From Opitutia bacterium (lineage in GTDB: Bacteria; Verrucomicrobiota; Verrucomicrobiia; Opitutales; Opitutaceae), in the NCBI GenBank assembly GCA_003157575.1, contig PMKA01000429.1, forward strand, positions 10,482 through 17,523: 7,042 nucleotides of DNA, written 5' to 3'. The translations under genes were made by a program, and so were the position numbers. Every line of letters starts with the position of its first letter. Position 1 is the stretch's first letter. The notes beneath the pieces were generated by a model that saw only the letters and a list, made by a program, of their open reading frames with translations, was not told where the DNA came from and ran no database searches. Below are positions 1 through 7,042 of the stretch, one piece after another.

Positions 1-1983
1 GCGATCCCGCTGACGGTGGCGGCGACGTTCGCCGGCATGCAGATCTTCGGCATTCCGCTGCACCAGATTTCAATCGCGGGCCTCATCATCACGCTCGGCG
101 TGCTCGTGGACAACCCGGTGGTCGCGGCCGACGGGATCAATCGCGAGCTGGCGCACGGCCGGCCGCGGCAAATCGCCGCCTGGCTCGGCTGCGTGAGGCT
201 GGCGCGGCCGATTTCGTTCGGCACGATCATCAACATCGCCGCATTCCTGCCGCTCGTGCTGATGCCGGGGGACAAGGGCGTCTTCATCTATTCGCTGCCC
301 GTGGTGGTGACGCTTTCGCTGGCCGCCTCGCGGGTCGTGTCGATGACCTTCACGCCGCTGCTCGGCTACTACCTGCTGAAGGGCCAGAAGGGTTTCGAGG
401 CCGGCGCGGAGGTGAGGCCGTTCTTTCTCTTCAGGTGGGTCGACCCGCTGCTGCTCTGGTTTCTGCCGCGCTACCGGCGGATTCTCGAAAAAGCGTTGCG
501 GAATCCACTGCGGACCGTGGCCATCGTCTACGGCCTGCTCCTTCTCAGCTTCGGCCTGCTGCCGTTCCTGGGGACGCAGTTCTTCCCGCCGGCGGACCGC
601 AACCAGTTCGTGATCGACGTCGAGCTGACAAAGTCGGCCTCGCCCGCGCAGATGCGCGAGGTTGTCGACGGCATGGCGCAGTTCTTCGGCCGTTACGACC
701 GGATCGAGAACCTCGGCGTGTTCTATGGCGGCACCGCGCCCCGCTTTTACTACAACGTCCGCCCGAAGGAGGCCGCGCCGTACCTTGCGCAGTTCCTCGT
801 CAACACGCGCAGCGCGGAGGACGTTGTGCCGATGATGGCCGACATCCGGAACCGCGTCGACGCGGTGGCGCCCGGCGCCCGGGTCGTTGCCCGGCAGCTT
901 GAGCAGGGGCCGCCGGTCGAATTCCCGATCCAGCTGCGGTTCGCCGGACCGGACCTCGACGTCCTTAGCGGGCTCGCCGGCCGCGCCGCAGCGATCCTGC
1001 GCCGGCACGAGGCCTACAAGGTGTTCGACGACCTCGGGCAACGCCTGCCGACGCTGAAGATCGACATCGACCAGGAACGGGCAAACACGCTCGGCGTCGA
1101 CAATCTGCGCGTGGGCGCCCTGACGATGAACGCATTCGGCGCGGCGCGCATCACGGAGCTGCGCGAGGGCGATCATCTCATCCCGGTGGTAGTGCGGCTG
1201 CGGACGGAGGAGCGGCGCGAGGCGGACCAGCTGCAGTCGCTCTACGTCGAGTCGGCGCGCGGCACGTTCATCCCGCTGGAGAGTTTCGCGAAGATCACGG
1301 TGGAGCCGGCGTTCGCCACCGTCCCGCATTTCAACCAGCTCCGGACCGTGACGGTGAACGCGATGGCGCCGGTCGGCGTTCTACCCTCGGCGATCCTGCA
1401 GGCGGCGCGCGCGGAGCTGCGCGCGATCCCGCTTCCGGCGGGCTATTCGCTGACGTTTGCCGGCGAGGATAAGGAGCTCAAGGAGAGCCGGAGCGAGATG
1501 GGCCTTGTGATGATCGTCTCCCTGGCGGCGATCTTCCTGGCGATTGTCGTTCAGTTCCGCTCGGTGGCGAAGGCAATGACGGTGATGGTCACTGTGCCGC
1601 TCGGGCTGTTCGGCGCCTTCATCGGGCTGACGCTGTTCCAGACGACGCTCGGTTTCATGGCGCTGCTCGCGATTGCGAGTCTCTCCGGCGTGATCGTGAG
1701 CCACATCATCGTGCTGTCCGATTTCATCGAGGAGGCGAGAGGGGAGGGCATGCCGCTGCGCGAGGCGCTGGTGCATGCCGGCCTGGTGCGGCTGCGGCCG
1801 GTGATCGTGACGGTGTTCTGCACCGTGTGCGGCCTCATCCCGCTGGCCGTCGAGGGCGGCGAGCTCTGGCATCCGCTCACGGCGGTGCACATCGTCGGCC
1901 TGCTCTGCGCGACCGGTCTGACGCTGGTCGTGCTGCCCGTCATCTACCTGCTCTTCGCCGAGAAGCTGAAGTGGATCAGGTAG
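1..1983 (+). CDS. RND-family efflux transporter permease, 5'-truncated by window edge
   Basis: This is the C-terminal ~660 residues of an inner-membrane resistance-nodulation-division pump (full family length about 1,020-1,060). Such pumps use the proton gradient to export drugs or other small molecules through a periplasmic adaptor and outer-membrane channel. The reading frame is open from base 1, so the true start lies upstream; a GTG at 16 is only an internal codon. Visible in order: TM4 with LGVLVDNPVVAAD (bases 94-132), TM5-TM6, TM7 followed by the FFPPADRNQFVI porter-entry motif (about 583-615), a periplasmic porter/docking half (about 600-1490), then TM8-TM12 ending at TAG 1981. In TM4 the usual Asp-Asp pair is Asp-Asn (109-114), and in TM10 the position of the AcrB lysine reads Ser-His in GVIVSHIIVL (1687-1716). 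Adaptor and regulator genes are probably upstream, outside the window. Substrate cannot be inferred. Family assignment is secure; the drug (HAE) versus metal (HME) type is less so, though the motifs look HAE-like. Confidence 0.95.
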   Translation, partial: AIPLTVAATFAGMQIFGIPLHQISIAGLIITLGVLVDNPVVAADGINRELAHGRPRQIAAWLGCVRLARPISFGTIINIAAFLPLVLMPGDKGVFIYSLPVVVTLSLAASRVVSMTFTPLLGYYLLKGQKGFEAGAEVRPFFLFRWVDPLLLWFLPRYRRILEKALRNPLRTVAIVYGLLLLSFGLLPFLGTQFFPPADRNQFVIDVELTKSASPAQMREVVDGMAQFFGRYDRIENLGVFYGGTAPRFYYNVRPKEAAPYLAQFLVNTRSAEDVVPMMADIRNRVDAVAPGARVVARQLEQGPPVEFPIQLRFAGPDLDVLSGLAGRAAAILRRHEAYKVFDDLGQRLPTLKIDIDQERANTLGVDNLRVGALTMNAFGAARITELREGDHLIPVVVRLRTEERREADQLQSLYVESARGTFIPLESFAKITVEPAFATVPHFNQLRTVTVNAMAPVGVLPSAILQAARAELRAIPLPAGYSLTFAGEDKELKESRSEMGLVMIVSLAAIFLAIVVQFRSVAKAMTVMVTVPLGLFGAFIGLTLFQTTLGFMALLAIASLSGVIVSHIIVLSDFIEEARGEGMPLREALVHAGLVRLRPVIVTVFCTVCGLIPLAVEGGELWHPLTAVHIVGLLCATGLTLVVLPVIYLLFAEKLKWIR

Positions 1984-2015
1984 GCAGGAGTCTCTCGGTA
2001 AATAGGGAGTTTGGC

Positions 2016-2042
2016 CGCAAAGAACGCATAGAGCGCAAAGAC
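2016..2042 (+). repeat. Three tandem 9-bp units, CGCAAAGAA type
   Basis: The units are CGCAAAGAA (2016-2024), CGCATAGAG (2025-2033) and CGCAAAGAC (2034-2042), directly abutting. The inverse complement TTCTTTG follows at 2043-2049, so the last unit can fold into a short stem (CAAAG 2036-2040 with CTTTG 2045-2049). Short CGCAAAGAA tandems of this kind occur between genes in various bacterial genomes. Function is unknown and the copy here looks degenerate. Confidence 0.6.
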
Positions 2043-2184
2043 TTCTTTGATGCGGTCCGTGCAGAGCATCCCGGGCGAAGTCACGGCCGCCAAGATCCGG
2101 CAGATCGTCGGCTGGTGAAGCCGCACGCCTTTGTCCCGAAGCCGATGCGGAGTACGCCGGTGCTGCGCGGCATTACGCACAGAC

Positions 2185-2279
2185 CCACTCGCTCACGCTC
2201 GCGGCCACTGAATCCATGTAGCTGCGAGCGTAAGCGAGTGGCATGTTGAAATGATGTTGCTGCAAGCGTGAGCGGGTGG
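2185..2279. repeat. REP-like cluster of three 21-bp repeats, one inverted and two direct
   Basis: Copy A (2185-2205) begins CCACTCGCTCACGCTCGC and is the inverted form of copy B (2221-2241, GCTGCGAGCGTAAGCGAGTG plus G), with 19 of 21 positions agreeing. Copy C (2259-2279, GCTGCAAGCGTGAGCGGGTG plus G) is a direct repeat of B with 18 of 21 agreeing. The A/B spacer is 15 bp and the B/C spacer 17 bp, so A and B can form a stem-loop in DNA or RNA. The spacers share a TGAA core. The organisation (short, GC-rich, palindromic with direct copies, between convergent genes) resembles REP/BIME elements, but no RAYT transposase is present here and the family is not one I can name. Confidence 0.8.
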
Positions 2280-2292
2280 CGCTGAATTGAGA

Positions 2293-2580
2293 TCAAGTGG
2301 CTGCGATCCAGAGATCGTTCTCCCCCATCTCGAACGGGATTTTTGCCTGGAGGCGTCCGCCGAAGACGGCCAGATCCCGACCGAGCGCAAGCCGCTGATA
2401 ACCGCGAAAAACACGGAGTGTTTCCGCCGCCGTAGCGCCGACGGCGTATTCACCCATCGTGACGACGCTCACATGCTTGGGCTGATGCCGCACTCCCCGC
2501 AAAAACGCCTGACAGGCGGGCGAATCCTGTGACTGCAGCTCATCCGCCAAATCGATGAAGAAGGTCGTGTCAAACAGCAT
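2293..2580 (-). CDS. PIN-domain VapC-like toxin, C-terminally truncated
   Basis: The 95-residue product matches the N-terminal two thirds of VapC-type PIN-domain ribonucleases, which cleave RNA (often tRNA) using a metal held by acidic residues. Seen: strand 1 MLFDTTFFIDL with Asp4, helix VVTMGEYAVGA with Glu44, and GENDLWIAAT with Asp89. The protein stops right after this last motif, where full-length VapC proteins (about 125-140 residues) continue with another 35-40 residues carrying the final strand and usually a fourth acidic or polar residue. The ATG at 2580 has GAAGG three bases upstream. No recognisable antitoxin gene precedes it: only a 26-codon frame (2667-2587, minus) lies upstream in the same frame, and its product does not look like a VapB. 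The stop lies beside the repeat cluster, suggesting loss of the 3' end by rearrangement. Probably inactive, so effectively a pseudogene, although it remains an open frame. Confidence 0.82.
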   Translation of the reverse strand: MLFDTTFFIDLADELQSQDSPACQAFLRGVRHQPKHVSVVTMGEYAVGATAAETLRVFRGYQRLALGRDLAVFGGRLQAKIPFEMGENDLWIAAT

Positions 2581-2654
2581 GGGCCTTCACGCGGTCCGGA
2601 CGGTTGGAACAGCGGGGGCGAGCTGGCGTCGGCGGAGCGTGTCTTGTTTGATGC

Positions 2655-2683
2655 TTGTAGGAACCATACTAACCGCTTAGTAA
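2655..2683 (+). promoter_or_regulatory. Predicted sigma70-type promoter of the antitoxin/toxin operon
   Basis: TTGTAG at 2655-2660 (4 of 6 to TTGACA) and TAGTAA at 2678-2683 (4 of 6 to TATAAT) are separated by exactly 17 bp. Transcription would start near 2690, which is the A of the ATG of the downstream gene, so the mRNA would be leaderless or nearly so. This fits the lack of a Shine-Dalgarno sequence before that ATG. Inferred from sequence only. Confidence 0.45.
2667..2682. promoter_or_regulatory. Near-perfect 16-bp palindrome, probable operator
   Basis: TACTAACCGCTTAGTA is symmetric at 7 of 8 base pairs (TACTAA...TTAGTA around a CCGC centre). It fills the spacer and most of the -10 of the predicted promoter, where a bound dimer would block RNA polymerase. 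The form is like operators of TetR/AcrR-family repressors. Alternatively, the antitoxin of the downstream operon could bind it for autoregulation. No TetR gene is visible in the window. Confidence 0.55.
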
Positions 2684-2689
2684 GCATCT

Positions 2690-3118
2690 ATGGAGCTCAG
2701 CGCGTTCAGCCGCAAAGGCGGACAGGCGAAGTCGGCCGAGAAGACGGCCGCCAACCGCGCGAAGATGTCGGCCTTCTGGCGGAGAGTCCGGCGCGGCGAG
2801 CTTCCTCCCCCACGCCGCCACCGCAAGTTTCCCGACCCCGTCAGGGCTCTCGCACGCCGCTATATCTGGTGGCTTTCTCCCGATGAATCCCTTGCGCTCC
2901 CCCTGCGCGTCGTTGCCCAGGTGATGGACATCGGAACTATGGCTGATTGCGCGACGCTCGAAAAACACTTCGGACGCCCGGCGATGCGCAATGCGCTGAA
3001 ACGCGCCGAACCGGGATGGTTTCGCGAACGATCATGGGTTTTCTGGCGCTATCGCCTTGGCCTGACAAAGTGGGGCGACGAACCGCCGGCTCTTCCAAGC
3101 CGCTCCCTCAATGGCTGA
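2690..3118 (+). CDS. Small basic protein, probable antitoxin partner of the AbiEii-like toxin
   Basis: The 142-residue product is not a named family I can assign with certainty. The N-terminus (residues 8-45) is strongly basic and Ala/Lys/Arg-rich, with SRKGGQAKSAEKTAANRAK and then FWRRVRRGELPPPRRHRKF, as in nucleic-acid-binding tails. A folded part follows (about 55-127) with ARRYIWWLSPDESLALP, a VAQVMDIGTMADCATLEKHFG helix pair, and the C-terminal AEPGWFRERSWVFWRYRLGL. This layout (aromatic start, 'VMdiGT', 'L..fG', 'RSW..WRYRLGL') resembles small proteins encoded directly upstream of DUF1814 nucleotidyltransferases, including the DUF6922-like antitoxins. That likeness is from memory and low resolution. 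The gene overlaps the toxin gene by 8 bp (ATGGCTGA), implying translational coupling and co-expression, as expected of an antitoxin-toxin pair. The ATG at 2690 is chosen because it keeps the whole basic segment and coincides with the predicted transcription start; an internal ATG at 2765 is the alternative. Confidence 0.6.
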   Translation: MELSAFSRKGGQAKSAEKTAANRAKMSAFWRRVRRGELPPPRRHRKFPDPVRALARRYIWWLSPDESLALPLRVVAQVMDIGTMADCATLEKHFGRPAMRNALKRAEPGWFRERSWVFWRYRLGLTKWGDEPPALPSRSLNG

Positions 3119-3794
3119 CACATTTACGCCCCATCTGGCCAGGCTGCCCGGGATTCAACGCAAGCTCTGGCCCCTGCTCGCCCCGCTCGCCCGGCGGGGA
3201 ATGGTCTTGCACGAGGGGACGGCAATTGCCTTGCGCCTCGGGCACCGCATTTCCGCGGACTTCGATTTCTTCACGGAACATCCGTTGAACCGCAATGCCC
3301 TTCTTAAGGACTTTCCTCTGTTTGCATCGGCGGTCATTGTTCAGGACGAACCCAACACCTGCACGGGAATGTTGCCGGTGGCCGGAGGGGAGGTTAAGGT
3401 TTCCTTCTTTGGCGGCATCGCCTTCGGGCGAATCGGAGATCCGCAGAAAACGAACGATGGGGTCGCGGTCGTCGCTTCGCTCCACGACCTGATGGCGCAG
3501 AAGCTGAAGGTGGTCATGCAGCGCGTTGAGGCCAAAGACTACCGGGATATTGCCGCGTTGATCCGCGCCGGGATCTCCCTGGAAGCGGGAATGGCCGGCG
3601 CAATGGCCCTCTACGGCGTGAACTTCCCGCCGATGGACTGTGCCAAGGCGCTTGTTCACTTCAAGGGAGGCGACCTTGCCACGGTTCCGGCCGCGGATCG
3701 GGAGGCGTTGCTGAAAGCAGTCCGGTCGCTTCGCTTTTCCATCAGTCCTGCCGCAATCCGTTCAATGTCCCTCTCCGCCGCCGGGCCGGCTTGA
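3111..3794 (+). CDS. Nucleotidyltransferase AbiEii/AbiGii toxin family protein (DUF1814)
   Basis: The 227-residue protein belongs to the DUF1814/AbiEii nucleotidyltransferase-fold family, the toxin half of type IV toxin-antitoxin and abortive-infection systems. Characterised relatives (AbiEii, MenT) transfer nucleotides to targets such as tRNA and arrest growth. Seen: the core motif HEGTAIALRLGHR (residues 34-46) followed by ISADFDFF (47-54) with Asp50 and Asp52 as probable metal ligands, then SLHDLMAQKLKVVMQR (123-138) and the KDYRDIAALI motif (142-151) with Lys142, Asp143 and Asp146. Length is within the usual 200-300 range. The glycine pair normally found before Thr-Ala (GGTA) is Glu-Gly here (bases 3213-3218), a one-base change from GGG to GAG, so activity is uncertain. 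Translation probably depends on the upstream gene, with which it shares ATGGCTGA at 3111-3118. The tail beyond about residue 205 is Ser/Ala-rich and low in family features. Confidence 0.87.
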   Translation: MADTFTPHLARLPGIQRKLWPLLAPLARRGMVLHEGTAIALRLGHRISADFDFFTEHPLNRNALLKDFPLFASAVIVQDEPNTCTGMLPVAGGEVKVSFFGGIAFGRIGDPQKTNDGVAVVASLHDLMAQKLKVVMQRVEAKDYRDIAALIRAGISLEAGMAGAMALYGVNFPPMDCAKALVHFKGGDLATVPAADREALLKAVRSLRFSISPAAIRSMSLSAAGPA

Positions 3795-3838
3795 TCCGCG
3801 CGAGATTTTGCTCGCCCGGCCCGGAGGCGGGGCGCTGC

Positions 3839-4456
3839 ATGTTCGGCATGCTCCTCGATTTCTCGAAGCTCCCGGCCCGCGACATCTACGGCTGGATGAG
3901 CAGTACGATCGTGCCGCGCCCGATCGCGTGGGCCTCCACGATCTCCGCCGACGGCAAAAACAATCTCGCGCCGTTCAGCTTTTTCCAGGGAATCACGTCG
4001 AATCCGCCGACGCTCATGTTCGTTCCGGTCAACAACCGCGACGGCCAGCCGAAGGATACGGTGCGCAACATCCTTCAGGTGCCGGAATTTGTGATCAACT
4101 TGGTGTCGTATGCGCTCGCCGAACCGATGAACGCCACGTCCGCCACGCTGCCCTACGGCGAGAGCGAGGCGGACAAGTTCGGGATCGCAATGACGCCGTC
4201 GACACGGGTGCGCCCGCCGCGCGTGGCCGCTGCGCCCGTGGCGTTCGAGTGCACGCTGGACCGCATCGTGGACATCGGCGAAGGCCCACTCGCGGCGCAT
4301 GTCATCTTCGGGCGGATACAGCTGGTGCACGTGAGCGACGCCGTGCTCGGCGCGGCCGGGCGGATTGATCAGGCGAAGCTCGACCTGATCGGCCGTTTGA
4401 GTGGCGATTGGTATTGCCGCGCGACGGAGCGCTTCACGGTCAAGCGGCCGGCCTGA
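3839..4456 (+). CDS. Flavin reductase family protein (FMN-binding split barrel)
   Basis: The 205-residue product is a cytoplasmic flavin reductase-like protein of the FMN-binding split-barrel fold (DIM6/NTAB type, PF01613). Members bind FMN and reduce flavin with NAD(P)H or serve as reductase partners of monooxygenases. Seen in order: IVPRPIAW (24-31), STISADGKNNLAPFSFF (33-49), SNPPTL (54-59), KDTVRNI (72-78), EFVINLVS (83-90), MNATS (97-101), RPPRVAAAPVAFEC (125-138) and the C-terminal RLSGDWYCR. Together these cover the whole domain without gaps. The frame is open upstream to a TTG at 3791 overlapping the toxin stop. However, ATG 3839 is preferred: GGAGG lies at 3823-3827 and family members begin close to the LDFSKL segment. 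ATG 3848 is another possibility but too far from the GGAGG. The 44-bp gap after the toxin gene allows read-through transcription, but no functional link is evident. The substrate or partner enzyme is unknown. Confidence 0.93.
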   Translation: MFGMLLDFSKLPARDIYGWMSSTIVPRPIAWASTISADGKNNLAPFSFFQGITSNPPTLMFVPVNNRDGQPKDTVRNILQVPEFVINLVSYALAEPMNATSATLPYGESEADKFGIAMTPSTRVRPPRVAAAPVAFECTLDRIVDIGEGPLAAHVIFGRIQLVHVSDAVLGAAGRIDQAKLDLIGRLSGDWYCRATERFTVKRPA

Positions 4457-4476
4457 GCCGGGTTCATGCAGTCGGA

Positions 4477-4576
4477 TGTAGGGCCGCCGCTTGGCAAATC
4501 GCATGTAGGGCGGGCGCTCGTCGCCTCGCCACGGGGCGATCGTGAAATTGGCATGCCGGCAAGCGGCAGCCCTACA
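4477..4576. repeat. 100-bp inverted-repeat element bounded by TGTAGGGC / GCCCTACA
   Basis: The left arm TGTAGGGCCGCCGCTTGGC (4477-4495) and the right arm 4558-4576 are inverted copies agreeing at 17 of 19 positions. A second TGTAGGGC start at 4504 forms a partial direct repeat of the left arm. The centre can form an inner hairpin, TCGCC (4526-4530) with GGCGA (4535-4539) around a 4-base loop. There is no coding capacity. The structure suits a MITE- or REP-like non-autonomous element; no target-site duplication is obvious at its ends. Confidence 0.72.
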
Positions 4577-4601
4577 ATCGTGGAAACGGCCCGGCGACAA
4601 G

Positions 4602-4676
4602 CCCCTCGACACGGGGCCTTGAGCCTGCTTGCGGTGTCGCAGACCCTGAGCCTGTCGAACGGGAGCTCGTCGAACC
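4602..4676. repeat. Second intergenic repeat family, CCTGAGCCTGTCGAACGGG type
   Basis: CCCTGAGCCTGTCGAACGGG at 4644-4663 closely resembles the CCCTTCGACAAGCTCAGGG type of intergenic repeat met in many unrelated bacterial genomes. Partial relatives flank it: TTGAGCCTG at 4619-4627, a TGAGCCTG core recurring 27 bp later, GAGCTCGTCGAAC at 4663-4675, and CCCCTCGACACGGGG at 4602-4616. It lies between the inverted-repeat element and the peptidase start. It may have a transcription-termination or structural role, but none is shown. No clear promoter for the peptidase gene could be picked out in the rest of this 286-bp gap. Confidence 0.55.
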
Positions 4677-4742
4677 CGCCGAAACGGCAGCCGGGCCGCT
4701 TTGCGGTTGCGCCAGACGCATGGCGCGGGATCTATTGCGGTC

Positions 4743-6996
<2,254 letters not shown>

Positions 6997-7002
6997 CCGT
7001 AA

Positions 7003-7042
7003 CGAGGCACGCTCCTACATCCATCGCCTGATAGCGCGATGT
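7003..7042. repeat. Inverted repeat and TGTAGG-type repeat at the right edge
   Basis: CATCGC (7022-7027) and GCGATG (7036-7041) form a stem with an 8-base loop. The minus strand before it reads GGATGTAGGAGCGTGCCTCG (ending about 7003), beginning with the same ATGTAGG as the element at 4476. The element is cut by the window end, so its full extent is unknown. Confidence 0.5.

Larger units (their letters stand above)
1984..2292. other. Repeat-bearing intergenic stretch without a supported gene
   Basis: This 309-bp gap separates the convergent RND permease and vapC-like genes. I see no gene with family features in it. It holds a 9-bp tandem repeat (2016-2042), a weak hairpin (2036-2049, CAAAG/CTTTG), a featureless GC-rich part (2055-2180) and a cluster of 21-bp repeats (2185-2279). 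The 22-codon ATG frame at 2050-2118 is too short to assign. No convincing rho-independent terminator with a T tract follows the permease. Confidence 0.6.

Noticed and set aside
70..1329. Long open frame on the minus strand opposite the RND permease
   Set aside because: It is an Arg/His-rich shadow frame with no family motif, caused by high GC; the plus strand encodes a clear RND protein.
2050..2118. 22-codon ATG frame ending in AAKIRQIVGW
   Set aside because: Looks faintly like a protein C-terminus, but it is too short and has no ribosome binding site or identifiable family.
2185..2313. CRISPR-like array from the repeats and 15-17-bp spacers
   Set aside because: One copy is inverted, repeats are imperfect, spacers are too short and no cas gene is present.

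Overview
The window is about 7 kb of GC-rich DNA with tightly used coding strands, separated by intergenic stretches full of short repeats. It carries no rRNA, tRNA or CRISPR array. The gene set (RND efflux permease, secreted M13 metallopeptidase, flavin reductase, two toxin-antitoxin-like loci) and the style of the intergenic repeats suggest a Gram-negative, free-living bacterium. I lean tentatively towards Verrucomicrobiota (Opitutaceae-like), but this rests on general impression and no marker gene is present.

Layout. (1) 1-1983, +: the C-terminal two thirds of an RND efflux permease, cut by the left edge. (2) 1984-2292: a non-coding stretch with a 9-bp tandem repeat and a cluster of 21-bp direct and inverted repeats. 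(3) 2293-2580, -: a PIN-domain (VapC-like) toxin gene that has lost its 3' end at the border of that repeat cluster and has no recognisable antitoxin beside it. (4) 2655-3794, +: a two-gene operon with an 8-bp overlap, encoding a small basic protein (probable antitoxin) and an AbiEii/DUF1814-type nucleotidyltransferase toxin. It is preceded by a predicted promoter whose spacer and -10 are covered by a near-perfect palindrome. (5) 3839-4456, +: a flavin reductase-like FMN-binding split-barrel protein. (6) 4457-4742: a second repeat-rich gap holding a 100-bp inverted-repeat element and a second repeat family. (7) 4743-6815, +: a complete secreted M13 (neprilysin/PepO-type) zinc metallopeptidase. 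(8) 6816-7042: the orphan C-terminal tail of an Old Yellow Enzyme-family oxidoreductase, then another inverted repeat at the edge.

Taken together, the efflux pump, flavin reductase and peptidase look like independent chromosomal genes. The stretch from 1984 to 3794 looks like an accessory insertion: one decaying and one apparently intact toxin locus next to repeats. The points most worth following are the vapC truncation at a repeat-like sequence, the palindrome/promoter arrangement that predicts a leaderless toxin-antitoxin mRNA, the Gly-to-Glu change in the toxin's nucleotidyltransferase motif, the unusual residues in the pump's proton-relay positions, and the Old Yellow Enzyme remnant. I did not find a clearly new multi-gene system. 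The closest candidate is the small protein paired with the AbiEii-like toxin.
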